NCBI GenBank assembly: GCA_037013495.1 | Contig: CM072810.1 | Location: forward strand, 73,330,449 to 73,394,448 | DNA length: 64,000 nt | Reading direction: 5' to 3' | DNA from: Hippophae tibetana | Taxonomy: Eukaryota; Streptophyta; Magnoliopsida; Rosales; Elaeagnaceae | Part shown: in pieces, positions 28,435 to 40,285 of the stretch | Layout: each line of letters opens with the position of its first letter | Position numbering within the stretch: the stretch's first letter is position 1 | Program-made: the position numbers and the translations under genes | The notes under the pieces: generated by a model | Database searches by the model: none | The model's input: the letters and a program-made list of their open reading frames with translations, nothing else | Told to the model about the DNA's origin: nothing

Positions 28435-31400
28435 AATGCCTAGATTCGACACATCAAAGGGAGTGATCATTATTTTTTGGTGTCAAACGGTTGGGGTTTT
28501 AGGAACTTATTGATGTTGTTTTTGCCTTTGGATTTAATTTCGTAGTTCTTTTTTAAATGTCTGTATGTTACTCTTGATCTTTATTTCTAAACTCAATCAA
28601 TATTTGTTCTTCATAAAATAATTGTAGGAAAAAGAAGATGGGTTCTACTATTTATAGTATGAAAAAAGGAACATTTGATAAATTTGAGTTTTAATTTTAC
28701 ACGACTATTACTTTTGACTCGGGTGTCGAAACTTTTAATACAATAAATCAAATCGAATCTTATAAAGATTCCTATAATCAGAGAATGGATTCCTAAGAAT
28801 ATTATCTTTTGAAACCAAATTACACCGTTTACATCACCTACAGAGAGTTTAAAATTTTTGTCGCACCTATTCTTTTTTTTTCATTTTTTTGAATGCCACC
28901 ATAAGGGCGATGGAGTTACTAACCAAGAGTGTGTTTTAAAAAATTGTAAACTTCTCAATATCCAACAATTATTCTCAAGATCATACAAATATTCTCAAGA
29001 TCCTTCACAAGGGATAGATGTCGAATATCAAATGGAAGGATTAATGTTGGAAGCAATTATTTTTGTTTTTTTTAATTATGGGCCTCTTATGTTTTGCGAT
29101 TTTCTTTCTACTGAATTGTGGAATTTAATTTGTCTTATTTATAATAAGTTTTTTTATGCCTTAATTATTTACGGATTGATTAAGCACATTTCACACCTAA
29201 ATATCTCCACTAAGGCTACATTTCGTCTAGGGTTTTGTTTCTTATATAAGAAAACAACAACCTTTTGTTGGAAGAAGAACTAGTGCAATTAATGAAAATA
29301 TTTTTTAACAATCGTTGTGCTTTTCTTCCAAGGGTTCTTGATGGAATGCCAAGATTCAACACATCAAAGGGAGTGATCATTATTTTTTGGTGTCAAAAGG
29401 TTGGGGTTTTAGGAACTTATTGATGTTGTTTTTGTCTTTGGATTTAATTTCGTAGTTCTTTTTTAAATCTATGTATCTTAGTCTTGATCTTTATTTCTAA
29501 ACTCAATCAATCTTTGTTCTTCATAAAAAAAATGTAGGAAAAAGAAGATGGGTTCTACTGTTTATAGTATGAAAAAAAGAACATTTGATAAATTAGAGTT
29601 TTAATTTTACACGACTTTTACTTTTGACTCGGGTGTCGAAACTTTTAATACAATAAATCAAATCGAAGCTTATAAATATTCCTATAATCAGAGAATGGAT
29701 TCCTAAGAATATTATCTTTTGAAACCAAATTACACCGTTTACATCACCTACAGAGAGTTTAAAAATTTTGTCGCACATATTCTTTTTTTTTCATTTTTTT
29801 GAATGCCAGCATAAGGGCGATGGAGTTACTAACCAAGAGTGTGTTTAAAAAAATTGTAAACTTCTCAATATCCAACAATTATTCTCAAGATCAAACAAAT
29901 ATTCTCATGATCCTTCATAAGGGATAGATTTCGAATATCAAATGGAAGGATTAATGTTGGAAGCAATTATTTTTGTTTTTTTTTAATTATGGGCCTCTTA
30001 TGTTTTGCGATTTTCTTTCTACTGAATTGTGGAATTTAATTTGTCTTATTTATAATAAGTTTTTTTATGCCTTAATTATTTACGGATTGATTAAGCACAT
30101 TTCACACCTAAATATCTCCACTAAGGCTACATTTCGTCTAGGGTTTTGTTTCTTATATAAGAAAACAACAACCTTTTGTTGGAAGAAGAACTAGTGCAAT
30201 TAATGAAAATATTTTTTAACAATCGTTGTGCTTTTCTTCCAAGGGTTCTTGATGGAATGCCTAGATTCAACACATCAAAGGGAGTGATCATTATTTTTTG
30301 GTGTCAAAAGGTTGGGGTTTTACTAACTTATTGATGTTGTTTTTGTCTTTGGATTTAATTTCGTAGTTCTTTTTTAAATCTCTGTATCTTAGTCTTGATC
30401 TTTATTTCTAAACTCAATCAATCTTTGTTCTTCATAAAAAAAATGTAGGAAAAAGAAGATGGGTTCTACTGTTTATAGTATGAAAAAAAGAACATTTGAT
30501 AAATTAGAGTTTTAATTTTACACGACTTTTACTTTTGACTCGGGTGTCGAAACTTTTAATACAATAAATCAAATCGAAGCTTATAAAGATTCCTATAATC
30601 AGAGAATGGATTCCTAAGAATATTATCTTTTGAAACCAAATTACACCGTTTACATCACCTACAGAGAGTTTAAAATTTTTGTCGCACCTATTCTTTTTTT
30701 TTTGTTTTCATTTTTTTGAATGCCACCATTAGGGCGATGGAGTTACTAAACTAGAGTGTGTTTAAAAAAATTTTAAAGTTCTCAATATCCAACAATTATT
30801 CTCAAGATCATACAAATATTCTCATGATCCTTCACAAGGGATAGATTTCGAATATCAAATGGAAGGATTAATGTTGGAAGCAATTAATTTTTTTTATTTA
30901 ATTATGGGCCTCTTATGTTTTGCGATTTTGTTTCTACTGAATTTTGGAATTTAATTTTTCTTATTTATAATAATTATTTTTATGCCTTAATTATTTACGG
31001 ATTGATTAAGCACATTTTAACAACTAAATATCTCCACTAAGGCTACATTGCGTCAAGGGTTTTTTTTTCTTATATAAGAAAACAACAACCTTTTGTTGGA
31101 GGAAGAACTAGTACAATTAATGAAAATATTTTTTAACAATCGTTGTACTTTTCTTCCAAGGGTTCTTGATTGAATACCTGGATTCGACACATCAAAGGGA
31201 GTGATTATTATTTTTTGGTGTCAAAATAATGGGCTTTTTAGGACTTATTGATGTTGTTTTCGTCTGTGGATTTAACTTCTTAGTTCTTTTTTAAATCTCC
31301 GTCTCTTAGGCTTGATCTTTATTTCTTAGGTCAATCAATCTTTATTCTTCATAAAAAAAATTGTAACGAAAAGAAGATGGTTTCTACTATTTACAGTATT

Positions 31401-32083
31401 AAAAAAAGAACAATTGATAAATTAGAGTTTTAATTTTACATAGCCATTACTTTTGACTCGGGTTTCGAAACTTGCAATATAATAAATCAAATCGAACCAT
31501 ATAAAGATTCCTATAATCAGATCAGGGATTACTAAGAATATTATCTATTGAAACCAAATTACACCGTTTACATCACCTACCGAGAGTTTAAAAGTTTCGT
31601 CGCACCTATTCCGTTTTTCTTTTGCTTTCATTTTTTTGAATGCACCATAAGGGCGATGGAGTTACTAACCAAGAGTGTGTTTAAAAAAATTGTAAACTTC
31701 TCAATATCCAACAATTATTCTCATGATCAAACAAATATTCTCATGATCCTTCACAAGGAATAGATTTCGAATATCAAATGGAAGGATTAATGTTGGAAGC
31801 AATTATTTTTGTTTTATTTAATTATTGGCCTCTTATATTTTGCGATTTTCTTTCTACTGAATTGTGGAATTTAATTTGTCTTATTTATAATAAGTTTTTT
31901 TATGCCTTAATTATTTACGGATTGATTAAGCACATTTCACAACTAAATATCTCCACTAAGGCTACATTTCGTCTAGGGTTTTGTTTCTTATATAAGAAAA
32001 CAACAACCTTTTGTTGGAAGAAGAACTAGTGCAATTAATGAAAATATTTTTTAACAATCGTTGTGCTTATCTTCCAAGGGTTT

Positions 32084-33154
32084 TTGATGGAATGCCTAGA
32101 TTCGACACATCGAAGGGAGTGATCATTATTTTTTGGTGTCAAAAGGTTGGGGTTTTAGGGACTTATTGATGTTGTTTTCATCTGTGGATTTAATTTCGTA
32201 GTTCTTTTCTAAATCTCTGTATCTTAGTCTTGATCTTTATTTCTAAGCTCAATCAATCTTTGTTCTTCATAAAAAAAATGTAGGAAAAAGAAGATCGGTT
32301 CAACGGTTTACAGTATGAAAAAAAGAACATTTGATATATTAGAGTTTTAATTTTACACGACTGTTACTTTTGACTCGGGTGTGGAAACTTGTAATATATT
32401 AAAGCAAATTGAAGCTTATAAAGATTCCTATAATCAGAGCATGGATTCCTAAGAATATTATCTTTTGAAATCAAATTACACCGTTTACATCTCCTACCGA
32501 GAGTTTAAAAGTTTCTTCACACCTATTCCGTTTTTCTTTTGCTTTCATTTTTTTGAATGCCACCATAAGGGCGATGGAGTTACTAACCAAGAGTGTGTTT
32601 AAAAAAAATTCTAAAGTTCTCCATATCCAACAATTATTCTCAAGATCATACAAATATTCTCATGAGCCTTCACAAGGGATAGATATCGAATATCAAATGG
32701 AAGGATTAATGTTGGAATTACTTATTTTTGTTTTATTTAATTATGGGCCTCTTATGTTTTGCGATTTTGTTTCTACTGAATTGTGGAATTTAATTTGTCT
32801 TATTTATAATAAGTTTTTTTATGCCTTAATTATTTACGGATTGATTAAGCACATTTCACAACTAAATATCTCCACTAAGGCCACATTTCGTCTAGGGTTT
32901 TGTTTCTTATATAAGAAAACAACAACCTTTTGTTGGAAGAAGACCTAGTGCAATTAATGAAAATATTTTTTAACAATCTTTGTGCTTTTCTTCCAAGGGT
33001 TCTTGATGGAATGCCTAGATTCGACACATCAAAGGGAGTGATCATTATTTTTTGGTGTCAAAAGGTTGGGGTTTTAGGAACTTATTGATGTTGTTTTTGT
33101 CTTTGGATTTAATTTCGTAGTTCTTTTTTAAATCTCTGTATCTTAGTCTTGATC
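32084..33154 (+). repeat. 1071-bp tract identical to 53144-54214
   Basis: I compared this stretch line by line with the sequence 21060 bp downstream and found no difference between 32084 and 33154. It is bounded by T versus C at 32083/53143 and T versus A at 33155/54215. The tract covers the whole class D monomer 36 and the beginning of the next, and both ends fall within monomers. Flanking units differ: the unit before is B in both cases but of different variants, and the units after are distinct C variants. Confidence 0.9.
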
Positions 33155-33220
33155 TTTATTTTTAAACTCAATCAATCTTTGTTTTTCATAAAAAAAATGT
33201 AGGAAAAAGAAGATGGGTTC

Positions 33221-33234
33221 TACTATTTATAGTA
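33221..33234. other. Short dyad TACTATTTATAGTA (exemplar, one per monomer)
   Basis: A six-base inverted repeat around TT occurs in each unit, about 215-220 bases after the chosen start. Variants are TACTGTTTACAGTA (211-224), TACTATTTATAGTA (here), TACTGTTTATAGTA (29556-29569, G-T) and TACTATTTACAGTA (class B, 2966-2979, A-C on this strand and U-G on the other). As RNA the innermost pair would open, giving a five-pair stem with a four-base loop. Confidence 0.35.
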
Positions 33235-34086
33235 TGAAAAAAAGAACATTTGATAAATTAGAGTTTTAATTTTACACGACTATTACTTTTGACTCGGGTG
33301 TCGAAACTTTTAATACAATAAATCAAATCGAAGCTTATAAAGATTCCTATAATCAGAGAATGGATTCCTAAGAATATTATCTTTTGAAACCAAATTACAC
33401 CGTTTACATCACCTACCGAGAGTCTAAAATTTTTGTTGCACCTTTTCTTTTCTTTTTTTTCATTTTTTTGAATGCCACCATAAGGGCGATGGGGTTACTA
33501 ACCAAGAGTGTGTTTAAAAAAATTGTAAACTTCTCAATATCCAACAATTATTCTCAAGATCATACAAATATTCTCATGATCCTTCACAAGGGATAGATTT
33601 TGAATATCAAATGGAAGGATTAATGTTGGAAGCAATTATTTTTGTTTTATTTAATTATGGGCCTCTTATGTTTTGCGATTTTGTTTCTACTGAATTTTGG
33701 AATTTAATTTTTCTTATTTATAATAAGTATTTTTATGCCTTAATTATTTACGGATTTATTAAGCACATTTTAACAACTAAATATCTCCACTAAGGCTACA
33801 TTGCGTCAAGGGTTTTTTTTCTTATATAAGAAAACAACAACCTTTTGTTGGAGGAAGAACTAGTACAATTAATGATAATATTTTTTAACAATCGTTGTAC
33901 TTTTCTTCCAAGGGTTCTTGATGGAATACCTGGATTCGACACATCAAAGGGAGTGATCATTATTTTTTGGTGTCAAAATGTTGGGGTTTTTAGGACTTAT
34001 TGATGTTGTTTTCGTCTGTGGATTTAACTTCTTAGTTCTTTTTTAAATCTCCGTCTCTTAGGCTTGATCTTTATTTCTTAGCTCAA

Positions 34087-34467
34087 TCAATCTTTATTCT
34101 TCATAAAAAAAATTGTAACGAAAAGAAGATGGTTTCTACTATTTATAGTATTAAAAAAAGAACAATTGATAAATTGGAGTTTTAATTTTACATGGCCATT
34201 ACTTTTGACTCGGGTGTCGAAACTTGCAATATAATAAATCAAATCGAAGCTTATAAAGATTCCAATAATCAGAGTAGGGATTACTAAGAATATTAACTTT
34301 TGAAACCAAATTACACCGTTTACATCACCTACCGAGAGTTTAAAAGTTTCGTCGCACCTATTCCGTTTTTCTTTTGCTTTCATTTTTTTGAATGCCAGCA
34401 TAAGGGCGATGGAGTTACTAACCAAGAGTGTGTTTAAAAAAATTGTAAACTTCTCAATATCCAACAA
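34087..34467 (-). other. Extended 126-codon antisense ORF
   Basis: In monomer 38 the antisense frame reads through its usual stop because TTAGAG is TTGGAG near 34175, which converts an antisense TAA to CAA. The ORF gains 29 codons. The homologue at 37844-38137 retains the stop. This is a chance extension in one unit. Confidence 0.25.
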
Positions 34468-36132
34468 TTATTCTCAAGATCAAACAAATATTCTCATGAT
34501 CCTTCATAAGGGATAGATTTCGAATATCAAATGGAAGGATTAATGTTGGAAGCAATTATTTTTATTTTATTTAATTATGGGCCTCTTATGTTTTGCGATT
34601 TTCTTTCTACTGAATTGTGGAATTTAATTTGTCTTATTTATAATAAGTTTTTTTATGCCTTAATTATTTACGGATTGATTAAGCACATTTCACAACTAAA
34701 TATCTCCACTAAGGCTACATTTCGTCTAGGGTTTTGTTTCTTATATAAGAAAACAACAACCTTTTGTTGGAAGAAGAACTAGTGCAATTAATGAAAATAT
34801 TTTTTAACAATCGTTGTGCTTTTCTGCCAAGGGTTCTTGATGGAATGCCTAGATTTGACACATCAAAGGGAGTGATCATTACTTTTTGGTGTCAAAAGGT
34901 TGGGGTTTTAGGAACTTATTGATGTTGTTTTTGCCTTTGGATTTAATTTCGTAGTTCTTTTTTAAATCTCTGTATCTTAGTCTTGATCTTTATTTCTAAA
35001 CTCAATCAATCTTTGTTCTTCATAAAAAAAATGTAGGAAAAAGAAGATGGGTTCTACTGTTTATAGTATGAAAAAAAGAACATTTGATAAATTAGAGTTT
35101 TAATTTTACACGACTATTACTTTTGACTCGGGTGTCGAAACTTTTAATACAATAAATCAAATCGAAGCTTATAAAGATTCCTATAATCAGAGAATGGATT
35201 CCTAAGAATATTATCTTTTGAAACCAAATTACACCGTTTACATCACCTACAGAGAGTTTAAAATTTTTGTCGCACCTCTTATTATTATTTTTTTCATTTT
35301 TTGAATGCCACCATAAGGGCGATGGAGTTACTAACCAAGAGTGTGTTTTAAAAAATTCTAAAGTTCTCAATATCCAACAATTATTCTCAAGATCATACAA
35401 ATATTCTCATGATCCTTCACAAGGGATAGATTTCGAAAATCAAATGGTAGGATTAATGTTGGAAGCAATTAATTTTTTTTATTTAATTATGGGCCTCTTA
35501 TGTTTTGCGATTTTGTTTCTACTGAATTTTGGAATTTAATTTTTCTTATTTTTAATAAGTATTTTTATGCCTTAATTATTTACGGATTGATTAAGCACAT
35601 TTTAACAACTAAATATCTCCACTAAGGCTACATTGCGTCAAGGGTTTTTTTTTCTTATATAAGAAAACAACAACCTTTTGTTGGAGGAAGAACTAGTACA
35701 ATTAATGAAAATATTTTTTAACAATCGTTGTACTTTTCTTCCAAGGGTTCTTGATGGAATACCTGGATTCGACACATCAAAGGGAGTGATCATTATTTTT
35801 TGGTGTCAAAATGATGGGCTTTTTAGGACTTATTGATGTTGTTTTCGTCTGTGGATTTAACTTCTTAGTTCTTTTTTAAATCTCCGTCTCTTAGGCTTGA
35901 TCTTTATTTCTTACCTCAATCAATCTTTGTTCTTCATAATAAAAATTGTAACGAAAAGAAGATGGTTTCTACTATTTACAGTATTAAAAAAAGAACAATT
36001 GATAAATTAGAGTTTTAATTTTACATGGCCATTACTTTTGACTCGGGTGTCGAAACTTGCAATATAATAAATCAAATCGAAGCTTATAAAGATTCCTATA
36101 ATCAGCGTAGGGATTACTAAGAATATTATCTT

Positions 36133-36615
36133 TTGAAACCAAATTACACCGTTTACATCACATACCGAGAGTTTAAAAGTTTCGTCGCACCTATTCTGTT
36201 TTTCTTTTGCTTTCATTTTTTTGAATGCCACCATAAGGGCGATGGAGTTACTAACCAAGAGTGTGTTTTAAAAAATTGTAAACTTCTCAATATCCAACAA
36301 TTATTCTCAAGATCATACAAATATTCTCATGATCCTTCACAAGGGATAGATTTCGAATATCAAATGGAAGGATTAATGTTGGAAGCAATTATTTTTGTTT
36401 TTTTTAATTATGGGCCTCTTATGTTTTGCGATTTTCTTTCTACTGAATTGTGGAATTTAATTTGTCTTATTTATAATAAGTTTTTTTATGCCTTAATTAT
36501 TTACGGATTGATTAAGCACATTTCACACCTAAATATCTCCACTAAGGCTACATTTCGTCTAGGGTTTTGTTTCTTATATAAGAAAACAACAACCTTTTGT
36601 TGGAAGAAGAACTAG
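36133..36615 (+). pseudogene. 160-codon open stretch in the 3670-bp tetramer
   Basis: It is open through the third common stop because of the GTTTTAAAAAATTG arrangement at about 36265. It starts at TTG and has no early ATG. The partner at 39803-40285 differs by one amino acid (Leu to Pro). Compared with the 13228 stretch it has several replacements, including KNCKLLNI for NNSKVLHI and HISHLN for HISQLN. Confidence 0.35.
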
Positions 36616-36924
36616 TGCAATTAATGAAAATATTTTTTAACAATCGTTGTGCTTTTCTTCCAAGGGTTCTTGATGGAATGCCTAGATTCAACACATCAAA
36701 GGGAGTGATCATTATTTTTTGGTGTCAAAAGGTGTGGGTTTTAGGAACTTATTGATGTTGTTTTTGTCTTTGGATTTAATTTCGTAGTTCTTTTTTAAAT
36801 CTCTGTATCTTAGTCTTGATCTTTATTTCTAAACTCAATCAATCTTTGTTCTTCATAAAATAAATGTAGGAAAAAGAAGATGGGTTCTACTGTTTATTGT
36901 ATGAAAAAAAGAACATTTGATAAA

Positions 36925-37218
36925 TTAGAGTTTTAATTTTACACGACTATTACTTTTGACTCGGGTGTCGAAACTTTTAATACAATAAATCAAATCGAAG
37001 CTTATAAAGATTCCTATAATCAGAGCAGGGATTACTAAGAATATTATCTTTTGAAACCAAATTACACCGTTTACATCACCTACCGAGAGTTTAAAAGTTT
37101 CGTCGCACCTATTCCGTTTTTCTTTTGCTTTCATTTTTTTGAATGCCACCATAAGGGCGATGGAGTTGCTAACCAAGAGTGTGTTTAAAAAAATTGTAAA
37201 CTTCTCAATATCCAACAA
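36925..37218 (-). other. Recurring 97-codon antisense ORF (exemplar)
   Basis: About twenty monomers keep an antisense frame of 96-97 codons here, for example 3004-3297, 21361-21654, 43349-43642 and 52481-52774. It begins at a TTG; the first ATG lies about 22 codons in (opposite CACCATAAGG). The middle is Lys-rich because it is antisense to the T tract, and the second half has one membrane-like segment around IIFLVIPALIIGIF. It lies exactly opposite the plus-strand frame. Tract-length changes in the Lys-rich part vary freely between units, which argues against a constrained protein. Confidence 0.25.
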
Positions 37219-39631
37219 TTATTCTCAAGATCATACAAATATTCTCATGATCCTTCACAAGGGATAGATTTCGAATATCAAATGGAAGGATTAAGGTTGG
37301 AAGCAATTATTTTTGTTTTATTTAATTTTGGGCCTCTTATGTTTTGCGATTTTCTTTCTACTGAATTGTGGAATTTAATTTGTCTTATTTATAATAAGTT
37401 TTTTTATGCCTTAATTATTTACGGATTGATTAAGCACATTTCACAACTAAATATCTCCACTAAGGCCACATTTCGTCTAGGGTTTTGTTTCTTATATAAG
37501 AAAACAACAACCTTTTGTTGGAAGAAGAACTAGTGCAATTAATGAAAATATTTTTTAACAATCGTTGTGCTTTTCTTCCAAGGGTTCTTGATGGAATACC
37601 TGGATTCGACACGTCAAAGGGAGTGATCATTATTTTTTGGTGTCAAAAGGTTGGGGTTTTAGGAACTTATTGATGTTGTTTTAGTCTTTGGATTTAATTT
37701 CGTAGTTCTTTTTTAAATCTCTGTATCTTAGTCTTGATCTTTATTTCTAAACTCAATCAATCTTTGTTCTTCATAAAAAAAATTGTAACGAAAAGAAGAT
37801 GGTTTCTACTATTTACAGTATTAAAAAAAGAACAATTGATAAATTAGAGTTTTAATTTTACATGGCCATTACTTTTGACTCGGGTGTCGAAACTTGCAAT
37901 ATAATAAATCAAATCGAAGCTTATAAAGATTCCAATAATCAGAGTAGGGATTACTAAGAATATTAACTTTTGAAACCAAATTACACCGTTTACATCACCT
38001 ACCGAGAGTTTAAAAGTTTCGTCGCACCTATTCCGTTTTTCTTTTGCTTTCATTTTTTTGAATGCCAGCATAAGGGCTATGGAGTTACTAACCAAGAGTG
38101 TGTTTAAAAAAATTGTAAACTTCTCAATATCCAACAATTATTCTCAAGATCAAACAAATATTCTCATGATCCTTCATAAGGGATAGATTTCGAATATCAA
38201 ATGGAAGGATTAATGTTGGAAGCAATTATTTTTATTTTATTTAATTATGGGCCTCTTATGTTTTGCGATTTTCTTTCTACTGAATTGTGGAATTTAATTT
38301 GTCTTATTTATAATAAGTTTTTTTATGCCTTAATTATTTACGGATTGATTAAGCACATTTCACAACTAAATATCTCCACTAAGGCTACATTTCGTCTAGG
38401 GTTTTGTTTCTTATATAAGAAAACAACAACCTTTTGTTGGAAGAAGAACTAGTGCAATTAATGAAAATATTTTTTAACAATCGTTGTGCTTTTCTGCCAA
38501 GGGTTCTTGATGGAATGCCTAGATTTGACACATCAAAGGGAGTGATCATTACTTTTTGGTGTCAAAAGGTTGGGGTTTTAGGAACTTATTGATGTTGTTT
38601 TTGCCTTTGGATTTAATTTCGTAGTTCTTTTTTAAATCTCTGTATCTTAGTCTTGATCTTTATTTCTAAACTCAATCAATCTTTGTTCTTCATAAAAAAA
38701 ATGTAGGAAAAAGAAGATGGGTTCTACTGTTTATAGTATGAAAAAAAGAACATTTGATAAATTAGAGTTTTAATTTTACACGACTATTACTTTTGACTCG
38801 GGTGTCGAAACTTTTAATACAATAAATCAAATCGAAGCTTATAAAGATTCCTATAATCAGAGAATGGATTCCTAAGAATATTATCTTTTGAAACCAAATT
38901 ACACCGTTTACATCACCTACAGAGAGTTTAAAATTTTTGTCGCACCTCTTATTATTATTTTTTTCATTTTTTGAATGCCACCATAAGGGCGATGGAGTTA
39001 CTAACCAAGAGTGTGTTTTAAAAAATTCTAAAGTTCTCAATATCCAACAATTATTCTCAAGATCATACAAATATTCTCATGATCCTTCACAAGGGATAGA
39101 TTTCGAAAATCAAATGGTAGGATTAATGTTGGAAGCAATTAATTTTTTTTATTTAATTATGGGCCTCTTATGTTTTGCGATTTTGTTTCTACTGAATTTT
39201 GGAATTTAATTTTTCTTATTTTTAATAAGTATTTTTATGCCTTAATTATTTACGGATTGATTAAGCACATTTTAACAACTAAATATCTCCACTAAGGCTA
39301 CATTGCGTCAAGGGTTTTTTTTTCTTATATAAGAAAACAACAACCTTTTGTTGGAGGAAGAACTAGTACAATTAATGAAAATATTTTTTAACAATCGTTG
39401 TACTTTTCTTCCAAGGGTTCTTGATGGAATACCTGGATTCGACACATCAAAGGGAGTGATCATTATTTTTTGGTGTCAAAATGATGGGCTTTTTAGGACT
39501 TATTGATGTTGTTTTCGTCTGTGGATTTAATTTCTTAGTTCTTTTTTAAATCTCCGTCTCTTAGGCTTGATCTTTATTTCTTACCTCAATCAATCTTTGT
39601 TCTTCATAATAAAAATTGTAACGAAAAGAAG

Positions 39632-40285
39632 ATGGTTTCTACTATTTACAGTATTAAAAAAAGAACAATTGATAAATTAGAGTTTTAATTTTACATGGCC
39701 ATTACTTTTGACTCGGGTGTCGAAACTTGCAATATAATAAATCAAATCGAAGCTTATAAAGATTCCTATAATCAGCGTAGGGATTACTAAGAATATTATC
39801 TTTTGAAACCAAATTACACCGTTTACATCACATACCGAGAGTTTAAAAGTTTCGTCGCACCTATTCTGTTTTTCTTTTGCTTTCATTTTTTTGAATGCCA
39901 CCATAAGGGCGATGGAGTTACTAACCAAGAGTGTGTTTTAAAAAATTGTAAACTTCCCAATATCCAACAATTATTCTCAAGATCATACAAATATTCTCAT
40001 GATCCTTCACAAGGGATAGATTTCGAATATCAAATGGAAGGATTAATGTTGGAAGCAATTATTTTTGTTTTTTTTAATTATGGGCCTCTTATGTTTTGCG
40101 ATTTTCTTTCTACTGAATTGTGGAATTTAATTTGTCTTATTTATAATAAGTTTTTTTATGCCTTAATTATTTACGGATTGATTAAGCACATTTCACACCT
40201 AAATATCTCCACTAAGGCTACATTTCGTCTAGGGTTTTGTTTCTTATATAAGAAAACAACAACCTTTTGTTGGAAGAAGAACTAG
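39632..40285 (+). pseudogene. 218-codon frame with two internal TAA stops
   Basis: This is the same frame as 52229-53089 in another monomer, read from the ATG in GAAGATGGTTTCTAC. Only the TAA stops near 39685 and 39788 interrupt it. The usual third stop is removed because GTGTGTTTTAAAA here has one more T and one fewer A, giving GTT TTA AAA in frame. The last 160 codons (39803-40285) are open, but begin at TTG with no ATG until well inside. Upstream of the ATG the frame also carries a TGA in TCAAAATGATGG. The copy at 36133-36615 is nearly the same because both lie in the 3670-bp repeat. Confidence 0.4.

Larger units (their letters stand above)
26619..33924 (+). repeat. Irregular satellite block with first class C and D units, monomers 30-37
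   Basis: Monomers start at 26619, 27536, 28435, 29345, 30256, 31173, 32091 and 33010 (917, 899, 910, 911, 917, 918, 919, 915 bp). Class C features appear here: AACTCAATCAATC, TTTATAGTATG, CCTACAGAGAG and a contracted T tract after GCACCTATTC. Monomer 31 is the shortest unit in the window because of a 20-bp deletion. Monomer 36 (32091-33009) is class D, marked by GATCGGTTCAACGG and GTGGAAACTTGTAATATATT. No multi-monomer period is clear. Confidence 0.8.
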
